A stretch of DNA of 64,000 nt from DASSSQ01 sp963839285 (GCA_963839285.1 CAWIUN010000024.1:1-64000); one strand, 5' to 3'; counted from the first letter of the stretch, positions 38,901 through 51,924 are shown. Notes: generated by a model not told the origin, from the letters alone. Made by a program: numbers and translations.

Positions 38901-39530
38901 GCGGCCCGAGAGGTCGACCACCGTCAGCGAGAGCCAGAGCGGCAGCTCCGGCGCGACGTCCCGCGCGGCCGCGATCGCCGCCTTCGCGTTCAGCGTGTCG
39001 AAGATCGTCTCGATCAGGAGCAGGTCGACGCCGCCCTCGCGCAGGGCGCCGATCTGCTCCGCGTAGGCCTCGCAGACCTGGTCGAAGGTCGCCGCGCGGT
39101 AGGACGGGTCGTCGACCCGCGGCGAGAGCGAGAGGGCGACGTTGAGCGGGCCGACCGAGCCGGCGACGAAGCGGTTCTCGTACTCGTCCGCGACGGCGCG
39201 GGCGATCCGGGCGCCCTCGAGGCTCAGCTCGTAGACCGCGTCCTCGAGCCCGTAGTCGGCCTGGCCGATCGAGGTCGCCGTGAACGTGTTCGTCGTCGTC
39301 ACGTCCGCGCCCGCGTCGAGGTAGGCGCGGTGCACCTCGGCGACGATCTCCGGCTGGGTCAGGTTGAGCAGGTCGGGGTCGCCCTTGACGTCGCGCGGGT
39401 GCGAGGCGAAGCGCTCGCCGCGGAAGTCCTCCTCCGAGAGGCCCCGGTTCTGGAGCAGCACGCCCCAGGCGCCGTCGAGGACGACGATCCGCTCCTGCAG
39501 CAGTGCCTCGAGTCTCTCGCGTGTCGACAT
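35967..39530 (-). CDS. metH: Cobalamin-dependent methionine synthase
   Basis: 1187 residues, intact four-module enzyme. The homocysteine domain has zinc cysteines in IVGVNCALG and LVGGCCGTTPEHT. The pterin domain is VGERTNVTGSARFRRLVEAG and LDVNMDADLLDAEEAM. The B12 domain has the cobalt-ligand motif DVHDIGKNIV, then GLSGLITPSLDEMV. The C-terminal SAM-binding reactivation domain has RPAFGYPACPDHSEKRKLFD and GSAVSGLYLAHPAARYF. It remakes methionine from the homocysteine released by AhcY. The start has GGAGACGG upstream. Codons near 36600-36790 are unusually A/T-rich. Confidence 0.97.
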   Translation of the reverse strand: MSTRERLEALLQERIVVLDGAWGVLLQNRGLSEEDFRGERFASHPRDVKGDPDLLNLTQPEIVAEVHRAYLDAGADVTTTNTFTATSIGQADYGLEDAVYELSLEGARIARAVADEYENRFVAGSVGPLNVALSLSPRVDDPSYRAATFDQVCEAYAEQIGALREGGVDLLLIETIFDTLNAKAAIAAARDVAPELPLWLSLTVVDLSGRNLSGQTPEAFWISVEHADPLIVGVNCALGAREMRPFLADLARVASTWVGCYPNAGLPNALGGYDEHAHDTSRYLREFAEAGLVNLVGGCCGTTPEHTHAIAEAVAGLPPRQLPARDRRPRFAGLEPFVVTEDTGFAMVGERTNVTGSARFRRLVEAGDFQGALEVALEQVRGGANVLDVNMDADLLDAEEAMTSFLNLVATEPEVARLPIMIDSSRFSALEAGLRCVQGKAIVNSLSLKEGEESFLEQARRVRRFGAAAVIMAFDEQGQATTVSRRVAICGRAYDLLTADGWPPEDLIFDPNVLAVATGIEEHDPYARDFLEALPLIKERCPGSLTSGGISNLSFSFRGNDVVREAMHAVFLYHAIAAGLDLGIVNAGQLALVEDVEPELRERVEDVIFARRPDATDRLVELAERVRGEGTRRERDLSWREAPVEKRLEHALVHGIVDFVEADAEEARQAYPRPLDVIEGPLMDGMQVVGDLFGSGRMFLPQVVKSARAMKRAVAYLEPFMEDEKGRARAQGTIVLATVKGDVHDIGKNIVGVVLGCNNYEVIDLGVMVPAETILETALERGADAIGLSGLITPSLDEMVGVARELERRGLELPLLIGGATTSKQHTAVRIAPEYSADTVYVLDASRVVGIVSDLLDGDRRARLGEENRATQERLRREHAEKQRRPLASLDRARANAARVEFDDLPEPPFEGTRLVEPDLVTIRHYLDWQFLFLAWDIKGKFPAILEKPQARELYEDAQSLLDDIVRDNLLQARGVYGFWPAHAEGDDVVVGSTRFSFLRQQGVRDDARPNLCLADWVAPAGDHLGAFAVGVHGADELAARFEAEHDDYRAIMAKALADRLAEATAEWLHERVRREWYAPDEALGNDELIGERYRGIRPAFGYPACPDHSEKRKLFDLLGAEEVGFSLTEHFMMLPGSAVSGLYLAHPAARYFSVGRIGRDQLEDYARRKGVAPDEVARWLGPAVAP
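36756..36770 (-). promoter_or_regulatory. Palindromic motif inside metH
   Basis: GTGACAATTCGTCAC on the minus strand, preceded by CCTT. It matches the centre of the ahcY-mtnA hairpin (GTGACACTTCGTCAC) and the prfA/OsmC palindrome (GTGACGATTCGTCAC). The codons it uses (ACA ATT CGT) are rare in this GC-rich gene. Regulatory meaning is inferred only. Confidence 0.3.
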
Positions 39531-39684
39531 CCGTCTCCGATCGTGCCTGAAGAGGACGGGGCGTCGGGACGCGACCCGGGCTCTTTAGGCGTTTGTTGAC
39601 CCGGTCGCCAAGCTGCCGTTCAAAGCTCTCCGGGGTCTGCGAAGCGTAGCGGTCGCGGCGTCCGGCGCGCAGCCGGCACCGGAC
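39531..39684 (-). promoter_or_regulatory. metH leader region
   Basis: 154 bp between the atpC hairpin and metH. TACGCT (39648-39643) is a possible -10, giving a leader of about 105 nt. In it, CGACCGGG and CCCGGGTCG can form a bulged stem around 39575-39608. I looked for B12 or SAM riboswitch signatures and could not match one. Confidence 0.35.
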
Positions 39685-39704
39685 GGGCCCGGCGGAACGG
39701 GCCC
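39685..39704 (-). terminator. Hairpin at the end of the atpDC segment
   Basis: GGGCCCG (39704-39698) and CGGGCCC (39691-39685) form a 7-bp stem 3 nt after the atpC stop on the minus strand. There is no T-run, but position suggests the end of the atp transcript. Confidence 0.5.
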
Positions 39705-39707
39705 TGG

Positions 39708-40137
39708 CTACTCGCGGCCGACGACGGCGAGCTGGTTCTCGGCGTGGCGGATCCGCTGCTCGATCTGCCAGCGGTCCGCCGACGACTCGCCGGCCTCGAT
39801 CGCCTCGAGCTCGGCGCGCGCCTCCTCGAGCTGGGTACGGGCCCGCTCGTGGTCGATCTCGCGGGCCGGGACGGCGTCGTCGACGAGCGCGATCGCCCGG
39901 TCGGACTCGACCTTGAAGAAGCCGGGGCCGACCGCGAACTCGCGCATCTCCTCCGGGTCGACCGACTCGTAGATCCGCACCGAGCCCGCCTTCAGCAGCG
40001 CCACGAGCGGCGCGTGCCGCGCGAGCACCCCGATCTCGCCGGCGGCGCCCGGGCACGACGATCATCTCCGCCTCGCCGTCGTAGGTGTCGCCCTCCGGCG
40101 TGACCAGCGAGACGCTCAGGGTCTTCTTCGCGGCCAT
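39708..40137 (-). CDS. atpC: ATP synthase epsilon subunit (one frameshift)
   Basis: About 142 residues: KKTLSVSLVTPEGDTYDGEA then, after a shift near 40050, GEIGVLARHAPLVALLKAGS (the beta-barrel) and an antiparallel helix pair (ERARTQLEEARAELEAIEAG..). Epsilon couples the rotor to the catalytic head and inhibits ATP hydrolysis. It follows atpD by 6 nt, as usual. Confidence 0.9.
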
Positions 40138-40143
40138 CGACGT

Positions 40144-41552
<1,409 letters not shown>

Positions 41553-41888
41553 GTGCAGCTCCTGAACGGGCTCGGGGTGGGTCCGCGCCGAGCGGGCGCG
41601 GTTGCGGCGCCACTCTAGCGGAGCGGTCGCGCCGGTCGTGCCGGAACCGGCCGCGCCTGCAGGCGCACGCGCAGGCGCGGCAGCCGCAGCCGCCGCCCCC
41701 GTCCGAGCACCGCCTCCCGGCGGAGCTGCGCCAGTCCGTCCCTCGTCTGCGCCTCCACCCGGTCGGCGTGGTCGAGGCTTCAGACGTACGACGTCAGGAG
41801 CGACGCGTGCATGCCCGGAAGCGTACGCCTCGAGGCTTGCTGCGCGCCGGACGTCCTGCGCGGCCGTCGGCGGGTACGAAGCAGGCCG
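41553..41888. other. 336-bp stretch upstream of atpD without a clear gene
   Basis: No open frame here looks like a gene. TAGAGT on the minus strand near 41613 might serve as a -10 for atpD. The rest is GC-rich with no strong hairpin or repeat that I can support. Confidence 0.35.
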
Positions 41889-42347
41889 CTAGGGCTGCAG
41901 CAGGTGCCGGGCGACCCGCGGCTGGGCGGCGGCGACGAGCGCGACGCGGCGCAGCTCGCGCATCGTCCGCGGCGACTCGTCGGTGACCGCCGAGACCCGC
42001 TGGATCACCGGCGAGGCCGAGCTCTCGCTCGCCGCGTGGAAGACGCCGACGACGAGCGCGCCGAGGCCGCCGGTGGCGACGACCGCGACCGCGGCGCCGG
42101 CCTGCAGGGCGCGGAGCGAGCGGCCGCCGGCGCGGCGGCGCACCTCGACCCGCCGCTCGGGCTGCTCGAGCGGCTCCGCCCGCAGCAGCGCCTCGACGCC
42201 GTCGAGCCCGGCGACGAACGAGCGGCAGCCGGCGCAGCGCGACAGGTGCGCGTCGAGCAGCGCCCCCTCGAGCTCGGAGAGCTCGCCGTCGGCCCGGAGG
42301 GAGCTCCAGACACGCGCGCGTTCGCAGTTTCGGTTCGGGTTCGGCAC
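41889..42347 (-). CDS. Zinc-finger membrane protein, putative anti-sigma factor
   Basis: 152 residues. An N-terminal zinc-binding anti-sigma-like motif (C8, then HLSRCAGC with His-x3-Cys-x2-Cys), one membrane segment (about 82-105, AGAAVAVVATGGLGALVVGV), and a short outer part. This layout is typical of anti-sigma factors that hold an ECF sigma factor at the membrane. No sigma gene is adjacent, so the partner is unknown. The GTG start has GAGGAAC upstream. Confidence 0.65.
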   Translation of the reverse strand: MPNPNRNCERARVWSSLRADGELSELEGALLDAHLSRCAGCRSFVAGLDGVEALLRAEPLEQPERRVEVRRRAGGRSLRALQAGAAVAVVATGGLGALVVGVFHAASESSASPVIQRVSAVTDESPRTMRELRRVALVAAAQPRVARHLLQP

Positions 42348-42402
42348 GGTTCCTCACCCATTCTGACGACGACAGGGTCCGGAGGTTAGGCGGGATCGTA
42401 CG

Positions 42403-42858
42403 TCAGAAGAGGCTGTAGCGGGTATCGGCGGCGACGCCCAGCAGGATGAGGGCGAACCCGAGCACGATCAGCACGGCCGAGAGGTTGAGCGACTCCTCCT
42501 GCTCGTCGGGCGTCGCCCAGCGGACGACGCGGCCGCGCAGCGAGAGCGGCGACCAGGCCTCGCCGCTCGAACGCGCCGGACCGCGGTTGCCGACGAAGAA
42601 GCCGCTGATCAGCAGGAAGCCGCCGACGCCGTACCAGCCGAGCGAGACGGCCCGGTCGGGCGCCGCCCCGAGCGCGAAGCCGAGCAGGAGCGCCACGACC
42701 CCGGTGCCGACGAGCGTCCCGACGAGCAGCTTCGCCAGCCGGCCGACCGCCTTGACGAGCAGGGTGGCGCGGGAGGGCCGAGGCGGCGACTCAGGCGTGC
42801 TCTGCAGCGGCCGACTCCTCGATCTGCGCCTCGACCACCGACCGGCCGCGGCCGGCAC
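42403..42858 (-). CDS. Small membrane protein, start uncertain
   Basis: The frame ends at 42403 and encodes LLVKAVGRLAKLLVGTLVGT.., YGVGGFLLISGFFVGNRGPA and LNLSAVLIVLGFALILLGVA, about three membrane segments, with a cytoplasmic loop between them. No family recognised. No clear start lies after the oppF stop; a GTG at 42858 inside oppF is the first standard start in frame, so coupling with oppF or an unusual start is likely. Confidence 0.5.
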   Translation of the reverse strand: MPAAAGRWSRRRSRSRPLQSTPESPPRPSRATLLVKAVGRLAKLLVGTLVGTGVVALLLGFALGAAPDRAVSLGWYGVGGFLLISGFFVGNRGPARSSGEAWSPLSLRGRVVRWATPDEQEESLNLSAVLIVLGFALILLGVAADTRYSLF

Positions 42859-43905
42859 GGATCTCCTCGACGGTCATCGGCCAGCGCTCGAGCGGGTAGT
42901 GGCACGCGGCCGCCTGCGAGCCGCCGAGCGACCGCAGGAGCGGCTCCTCGACGTCGCAGTGGCCCTCGTGGAAGCGCGGACAGCGCGGGTGGAAGCGGCA
43001 GGCCTCGGGCGGGTTGATCGGGCTCGGGACGTCGCCCTCGAGCACGATCCGCTGCCGCGCACGGCCGATGTCCGGGTTCGGCACCGGCACGGCCGAGAGC
43101 AGCGCGCCCGTGTACGGGTGCTTCGGCGCGACGTAGAGCTCGTCGCGGTTCGCCGTCTCGACGACCTTGCCGAGGTACATGACCATGACCCGGTCCGAGA
43201 TGTGGCGGACGACGTTGAGGTCGTGCGCGATGAAGATGTAGGTGAGCCCGAAGTCGCGCTGCAGGTCCTTGAGCAGGTTGAGGATCTGCGCCTGCACCGA
43301 GACGTCGAGCGCCGAGACCGGCTCGTCGCAGACGATCAGCTTCGGGTTGACGGCGAGCGCGCGGGCGACGCCGATCCGCTGCCGCTGGCCGCCGGAGAAC
43401 TCGTGCGGGAAGCGGTTGTAGTGCTCCGGGTTGAGGCCGACGACCTCGAGCAGCTCCTGGACGCGGCGCTTGATCTCGGCCGGCGTGCCGAGCTTGTGCA
43501 CCTCGAGCGCCTCGGCGACGATGAAGCCGACGCGCTTGCGCGGGTTCAGCGACGCGTACGGGTCCTGGAAGATCATCATCATCTCCCGCCGGAAGGGCCG
43601 CATCTGGGCGCGCGAGAGCCTGGTGATGTCCTTGCCGCGGAAGACGACCTTGCCGGCGGTCGGGTCGAGCAGGCGCATGATGCAGCGCGCCATCGTCGAC
43701 TTGCCGCAGCCGGACTCGCCGACGACCCCGAGCGTCTCGCCCTCGCGGACCTGGAAGCTGACGCCGTCGACCGCCTTGACGGCCGCGATCTCCTTCTGGA
43801 AGACGATCCCGCGCGTGACCGGGAAGTGCTTCTTGATGTCCTCGACGACGAGCAGCTCGTCGCCGGTCACGGTCGGCTGCCCGTTCAGCTCCGCAGCCGT
43901 CTCGG

Positions 43906-43909
<4 letters not shown>
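42791..43909 (-). CDS. oppF: Oligopeptide ABC transporter ATP-binding protein OppF
   Basis: 372 residues: Walker A GESGCGKSTM, signature FSGGQRQRIGVARAL, Walker B LIVCDEPVSALD, H-loop FIAHDLNVVRHISDR, and the C-terminal peptide-transporter zinc/iron-cluster region CRFHPRCPRFHEGHCDVEEP. It powers import with OppD. The GTG start overlaps the oppD stop (GTGA). The last 25 residues form an acidic tail. Confidence 0.93.
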
Positions 43910-44927
<1,018 letters not shown>

Positions 44928-44928
<1 letters not shown>

Positions 44929-45893
44929 TACGCGAGCCTGATCCTGGGGTCGATCCAGGCGTACAGGAGGTCGACGATCAGGTTGAAGAAGATGATCGCG
45001 GTCGTCGAGAAGACGACGATCCCCATCGTCACCGGCAGGTCGAAGCGCTCGATCGAGCTGACGAGCGTCTTGCCGAGCCCCGGCAGGCCGTAGACCGTCT
45101 CGGTGAAGACGGCGCCGCCGAGCGCGAGCCCGATGTCCATGCCGAGCATGGTCACGATCGGCAGCATCGCGTTCCGGAGCACGTGCGAGCGGAGCACCTG
45201 CCACTCGGGCGCGCCCTTGGCGCGCGCGGTGCGCACGTAGTCCTCGTTCAGCGTCTCCATCGTGTTCGCGCGGATCATCCGCACGTAGAGCGCGGCGAAC
45301 AGGATCATGAACGTCGTCCAGGGCAGGATCAGGTGGTAGGCCCAGTCGACGGGCCCGCCGCAGCCGTGCAGCGGGTTGAGGAAGTTGCAGTAGCCGGTGA
45401 TCGGCGTCAGGCCCGCCTTGTAGCCGATGAAGTAGGCGAAGAGGAGGCCGATCCAGACCGGGTGCGCACTGATCCCGATCAGGACGAAGACCATCGCGAT
45501 CCGGTCCATGATCGAGCGGGGTCGCAGCGCCGAGAGGACGCCGACCGGGATCGCGAGCAGCATCCAGAGGATGGCGCCGCCGAAGACGAGCGACGCGGTC
45601 ACGGGCGCGGCCTCGCCGATCACCCGGTTGACGCTGAGGCGCTGCGTGAACGAGCGGCCGAGCTCGCCGTGGATGACGAGCCGCTGCAGGAACATCGCGT
45701 ACTGCACCGGCACGGGCCGATCGAGCCCGTAGAAGTGCTGGGCGCGCTGGACGCACTCGGGCGTCGCGCGCTGGCCGCAGGCGAGGCGCGCCGGATCGGC
45801 CGGGATGATGAAGAAGATGACGTAGGTGATGGCGGTGACGGCCAGGAAGAGCACGACCGCCCAGAGAAGCCGCCTGATGATGTACCGGAACAC
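44928..45893 (-). CDS. oppB: Oligopeptide ABC transporter permease OppB
   Basis: 321 residues, intact, six membrane segments, start MFRYIIRRLLWAVVLFLAVT, the DppB/OppB FYGLDRPVPVQY signature and the permease EAA loop (YVRTARAKGAPEWQVLRSHV). A Cys pair in the outer loop (CGQRATPEC) may form a disulphide. It follows oppA after a strong stem-loop. Confidence 0.93.
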
Positions 45894-45957
45894 TGGAGGG
45901 GGACTCTAGCTCGTTTCGATGACGGGGAGGAATGGACTTTCTGCTGCTGAGACGAGC

Positions 45958-45986
45958 GGGGCGCCGGATGGTTAGTCCGGCGCCCC
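45958..45986 (-). terminator. Stem-loop between oppA and oppB
   Basis: GGGGCGCCGGA and TCCGGCGCCCC form a perfect 11-bp stem with a 7-nt loop. There is no T-run. Such hairpins after binding-protein genes usually protect the upstream mRNA, so that much more OppA than OppB is made. Confidence 0.7.
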
Positions 45987-46014
45987 GAGGTGCTCGTCTA
46001 GCGGGTGCTGCTGG

Positions 46015-47664
46015 CTACTTGACGCACATCGCGGCCAGGTTGAGGCCGTAGACGTTCGAGTAGGTGAAGCAGCCGACGTGGCCGGAGGTGAAGTAGCGGT
46101 TGTTCGGGTTCAGGATCGGAGCCCAGGGAGCCGCGTTCTTCATCAGGTCGACGTCGAGGTTGCCGTAGGTGGTGTACCGCGAGGCGCCGCTGAGGCGGGC
46201 CGCAGCTTCCATCTTCTTGTTGTAGACGGGGCTGTTGAAGTACGCCACGTTGTTGTTGTTCGAGGCGTGCAGCGAATCGCCCGACAGGAGCACGTTGATG
46301 AAGTCGAACGGATCCGGGTAGTCGGCCGACCAGCCCTCGAGGGTCAGGTCGAACGGCTCACCGCGGGTGCCCTCCTTCTCGAACTGGACGGCGCGGGCGA
46401 ACTGCTTCACCTCGACGTCCAGGCCGATCTGCTTCATGTCGAACTGCACGATCTGCGCCCAGAGCGGGCCGTACGAGGAGCTGAACGTGTACAGCACCGC
46501 CTTGCCGTCGCCGGTGTGACCCGTGGCCAGCTTCTTCGCGAAGGCGAAGTTCGGCTGCTTGACCGTCGGGTAGATGCTGGCGGCCTTGAAGCCGGCCATG
46601 CCCGGCGGCAGGATCTGGTCGGTGCGCACGCCCGAGTACGCGCCGCGCTGGATCACCATCGCGTGGCGGTCGAGGGCGAAGTTGACGGCCTTCTTCAGCT
46701 GGACGTTGCCGTTCGCCCCGCCGGCCTTGAACAGCGGCCGCTCGTGGTTCATGGCGACGTACCAGATGCCGAGGTTCGGCTTGACGTAGAAGCGGCCCTT
46801 GTTGACGCCGTACTTGGACGCGAGGCCCGCGTACGCCGACGCCGGGACGCCGCCGAAGTCGGCCTGCCCGTTCTCGAGCCGGAGCTGCGTGGCCTCGAGC
46901 GAGTTGCCGATCGTGTACTGGATCTGCGACGCGTTGTGCGGCCGCTTGCCCTTGTAGTTCGGGTTCAGCTTGACGGTGATCGACTTGTTGGGCGTGCGGG
47001 CGGCGATGTAGTACGGCCCGGCCGAGGCGAGGGTCGTGACGCCGTTCGCGTCGATCGGGGTGTTCTTCGGCACCGCGCAGAAGAACGGCATCGAGATCCG
47101 GGCCAGGAAGTCCGGCGCGGCCTTCGTCAGGGTCACGAGCAGGTGCGAGCCCTTGACCTTGACGCCCGAGACCGTCTTCGCCTTGCCGTCGAGCTTGGCG
47201 TTGACGCCGACGATGTCGTTGATGAACGGCGTCGCGGGCGACTGCATCTTCGGATCCGCCAGCCGCTCGATCGCGTGCTGGAAGTTCGCCGGCGTGACGG
47301 CCTCACCCGTGTTGAACTTGGTGAACTTGGCGGCGACGTTGAAGTCGTAGGTCTTGCCGCCGTTCGACACCTTCGGGAAGCCCGACGCGGCCTCCGGCGT
47401 CAGCTGACCGCTCTTGGCGCCGTTGGCATCCGGGTAGTTGAGCAGCTTCAGGCAGGTCGCGTACTCGATCTCCCAGCTCGGCACGTAGTAGCTCAGTGCC
47501 GGGTCGGAGTAGTCGATGTCCGTCTGGAGGTCGTAATTGAGCGTGCCTCCCGCCTTGCCGGTCTTGCCCGATGCCGCACTGGACGGCTGGGCGAAGCCCG
47601 CAACGACGAGGAGGCTCGCGCCGACCGCAACCATGACGATCGACAGCCAGAGCTTTCTCGACAA
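46015..47664 (-). CDS. oppA: Oligopeptide ABC transporter substrate-binding protein
   Basis: About 549 residues, SBP_bac_5 family (YSDPALSYYVPSWEIEYATC.., GEAVTPANFQHAIERLADPK, KAVNFALDRHAMV, FDLTLEGWSADYPDPFDFIN). The N-terminus is a signal peptide (KLWLSIVMVAVGASLLVVAG) but no lipobox Cys follows, so it may be secreted or held another way. The TTG start at 47664 has AGGAG 6 nt upstream. Binds peptides outside the cell for OppBCDF. Confidence 0.92.
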   Translation of the reverse strand: MSRKLWLSIVMVAVGASLLVVAGFAQPSSAASGKTGKAGGTLNYDLQTDIDYSDPALSYYVPSWEIEYATCLKLLNYPDANGAKSGQLTPEAASGFPKVSNGGKTYDFNVAAKFTKFNTGEAVTPANFQHAIERLADPKMQSPATPFINDIVGVNAKLDGKAKTVSGVKVKGSHLLVTLTKAAPDFLARISMPFFCAVPKNTPIDANGVTTLASAGPYYIAARTPNKSITVKLNPNYKGKRPHNASQIQYTIGNSLEATQLRLENGQADFGGVPASAYAGLASKYGVNKGRFYVKPNLGIWYVAMNHERPLFKAGGANGNVQLKKAVNFALDRHAMVIQRGAYSGVRTDQILPPGMAGFKAASIYPTVKQPNFAFAKKLATGHTGDGKAVLYTFSSSYGPLWAQIVQFDMKQIGLDVEVKQFARAVQFEKEGTRGEPFDLTLEGWSADYPDPFDFINVLLSGDSLHASNNNNVAYFNSPVYNKKMEAAARLSGASRYTTYGNLDVDLMKNAAPWAPILNPNNRYFTSGHVGCFTYSNVYGLNLAAMCVK

Positions 47665-47731
47665 GTGATGCTCCTTTCCATTGGTAGAGCCGTCCCCCCT
47701 TCGGACGGCCCAGGCGCAGATACGCATCCTC

Positions 47732-47784
47732 GCCCCGTGAGACGGGGCCGCGGCAGTTTAGTTAGCTGTTTCTTACGAACGCAA
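47732..47784 (-). promoter_or_regulatory. Promoter and leader hairpin of oppA
   Basis: On the minus strand TTGCGT (47784-47779) and TAAACT (47760-47755) are spaced 18 nt, the best sigma-70-like promoter in the window. A leader hairpin GCCCCGT/ACGGGGC lies at 47748-47732. The leader is about 85 nt. Confidence 0.6.
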
Positions 47785-47845
47785 CCGGCAGCAGCCCCTG
47801 CGATCAGGAACTCGCATCAGCGACCCGGAGGGAGCTTCGGGGCGC

Positions 47846-48890
47846 CTAGCGCGAGGCGCGCGGGTCGAACGAGTCGCGGAGGCCGTCGCCGAGCAGGTTG
47901 AACGCCAGCGTCGTCAGCAGCACCGCGAGCCCCGGCCAGACCATCAGCCACGGCTGCGTCGTGTAGTAGTCGGACGCGGACTGGAGCAGGTTGCCCCAGC
48001 TCGCCGTCGGCAGCTTGATCCCGAGCCCGAGGTAGGAGAGCCCGGCCTCGGCGAGGATGTAGCTCGCGACCGCCAGCGTCGAGTAGACGATGATCGGCGC
48101 GATCAGGTGCGGCAGCAGGTGCGAGCGGATGATCCGCCAGTCGCTCGCGCCGACCATGCGGGCCGCCTCGATGAACTCCTTCTCGCGCAGGCTGAGCGCG
48201 ACCGAGCGGATGATCCGGGCCGGGTAGAACCAGCCGAACATCGAGAAGATCAGGACGAGCGTGAAGACGCCCTTGCCGAGCGTGCCGCCGAAGGTGACGC
48301 CGTCGAGGCGGTAGCCGACCGTCGAGGCGAGCGCGATCGCGAAGAGCAGGAACGGGAACGCCATCGTGATCTCGGTCACGCGCGAGATCACCGTGTCGAT
48401 CCAGCCGCGGTAGTAGCCGGCGACCGCGCCGAGCACGGTGCCGATGCAGACCGCGAAGAACGTCGCGAAGAACGCCACCTCGATCGAGACCTGCGCGCCG
48501 TAGAGGAGGCGCAGGAACTCGTCGCGGCCGAGCGTCGAGTCGGAGCCGAGGATGAAGAACGACGTCTTCGCCGGGTTGAGCGGGTCCTGCACGTGCGAGA
48601 GCGGCCCGACCGGCAGCAGCGTCGTCGGGTTGATCGCCGTGTAGTACTGGTCGTCGGGCCCGTGCCCGAGCAGCTTCGCGGCGATCGGCGCGCCGATGAA
48701 GGCGGACGAGCACGAGGAAGACGATGAAGACGCCGCCCGCGATCGCGACCTTGTCGCGCCGGAAGCGGATCCAGACCTGCTCCCAGTAGCCGCGCGCGCG
48801 GACCGGCAGGTCGCCGCCGACCTCGACGCCGGCGTCGAGGACGAGCGCGCCGGTCGAGACGGCGTCGGTCGAGTGCTCGGGGGTGCTCAC
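47846..48890 (-). CDS. oppC: Oligopeptide ABC transporter permease OppC (one frameshift)
   Basis: About 348 residues. N-terminus RARGYWEQVWIRFRRDKVAI; a shift near 48702; then DDEFLRLLYGAQVSIEVAFF-type core (LGRDEFLRLLYGAQVSIEVA), EAA loop EFIEAARMVGASDWRIIRSH and AEAGLSYLGLGIKLPTASWG. Partner of OppB. It lies 48 nt downstream of atpG and upstream of oppA, whereas the other four opp genes follow oppA; read-through from the atp operon is possible. Confidence 0.9.
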
Positions 48891-48938
48891 TGAGGTCTGA
48901 GACTCTATCCCGGCGCGTTGGTTAGCGGTAGAGCGGGC

Positions 48939-49845
48939 TCATGCGGTCAGCGCATCTGCGCCGGCGACGACCTCGAGGATCTCCTGCGTGATCTCCGCCT
49001 GGCGGGCGCGGTTCATCGCCAGCGTCAGCCCGTCGATCAGCTCGCCCGCCGACTTGGTCGCGTTGCGCATCGCCGTCATCTGGGCGCCCGAGGAACGAGG
49101 CGGACGACTCGAGCAGCGCCCGGTAGACCTCGGTCTCGACGTAGACCGGCAGCAGGCGCGCGAGGATCTCCTCCGGGTCGGGCTCGTAGATGAAGTCGCC
49201 GCCCAGCAGCGCCGGCGACCCGGCCGCCTCCTCCTGCTCCTCCTCCCCCGCCTCGAGCAGGTGCTCGGGGATCGGCAGCACGTCCTGCAGGGTCACCGTC
49301 TGCACGAGCGGCGAGACGTAGTGGTTGTAGACGACGACGACGCGGTCGATCTCCTCGCTCGTGTACAGCTCCGCGAGGTGGTGCGCGATCCCCTGCGCGT
49401 CGCCGTAGGAGGGCCGGTCGGCGAAGCCGGTGTAGGCGTGGTCGACCTCGAAGCGGCGGAACCGGAGCGTCGAGGCGCCCTTCTTGCCGGCCACGAGCCA
49501 GCGGACGTTCTTGCCCTCGGCGGAGAGCTCCCGCTCGAGCGCGAACGCGGCCCGCAGCACCTGCGCGTTGAAGCCGCCGGCGAGGCCGCGGTCGCCCGTG
49601 ACGGGCACGATCGCGACCGTCCGCTCCTCGCGTCGCTGCAGGAGCGGCAGCCCGCGCAGCGAGGTCGAGGCGCGGGCGGTGCCGACCATCAGCTCCATCA
49701 TCCGGTCGGCGTACGGGCGCATCTGCTTGATCCGCTGCTCGGAGCGGCGCAGCCGGGCTGCGGCGACCATCTCCATCGCGCGGGTGATCTTGCGCGTGTT
49801 GCGGACGGCGCGGAGCCGCCGGCGGATGTCCTGGACGGTGGCCAT
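48939..49845 (-). CDS. atpG: ATP synthase gamma subunit (one frameshift)
   Basis: About 301 residues: MATVQDIRRRLRAVRNTRKI, TRAMEMVAAARLRRSEQRIK, VTGDRGLAGGFNAQVLRAAF; after a shift near 49088 the conserved end AMRNATKSAGELID..LAMN, then ARQAEITQEILEVVAGADAL. Gamma is the rotor shaft. It follows atpA directly. The next atp gene, atpD, is 7.4 kb away. Confidence 0.93.
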
Positions 49846-51379
<1,534 letters not shown>

Positions 51380-51386
51380 TTTTGCG

Positions 51387-51924
51387 TCAGCTCCTTGCAG
51401 TCGCGAGTTCGTGGCGGAGTCGTTCGAGGCGGCCGCGGATCGAGGCGTCGAGGCGCATCGAGCCGGCCTGGAGGACGAGGCCTCCGATCAGGTCGGGATC
51501 GACGCTCCGGCTCGCCTGCACGCTGCGGCCGGAGGCCTGCTCGATCTGGCGGACGATCGAGGCGAAGTCGTCGTCGGAGAGCTCGAAGGCGGTCGTCAGC
51601 TCGACCGCGAGCACCTGCTGCTCGGCGGCGACGAGCGTCTCGAACTCGCGCGCGATCTCGGCGATCTCGCCCGCGCGGCCCTTCTCGGCGAGCAGCCGGA
51701 CGAAGTTGCGGACGCGCTCGTCGCCCTCGCCGAGGATCTCCTCGAGCACGGCGGCCTTCAGCTCCTGGTCGAGCTCCGGGTTCGTCAGCACGGCCTGGAG
51801 CTCGGGCACCTCGCCGATCGCGACCGTCAGGTCGTGCAGCTCCTCGGCGACCGGCTCGAGCGCTGCCCTGCTCGCGGGCCGCCTCGAAGAGGGCGCGGGC
51901 GTACATGCGGTGCGCGACCGTCAT
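51387..51924 (-). CDS. atpH: ATP synthase delta subunit (one frameshift)
   Basis: About 179 residues: HRMYARALFEAAREQG, a shift near 51867, then ALEPVAEELHDL, VPELQAVLTNPELDQELKAA, RNFVRLLAEKGRAGEIAEIA and the C-terminal VDPDLIGGLVLQAGSMRLDA. It joins the F1 head to the b-subunit stator. ATG overlaps the atpF stop (ATGA). Confidence 0.92.

Noticed and set aside
31686..39599. Long plus-strand frames opposite ugd, the LCP gene and metH
   Set aside because: Same antisense effect; the minus-strand proteins have clear family motifs throughout.
39531..39707. Cobalamin or SAM riboswitch upstream of metH
   Set aside because: No B12-box or SAM-I/II/IV core sequence could be matched by eye; kept only as an unexplained leader.
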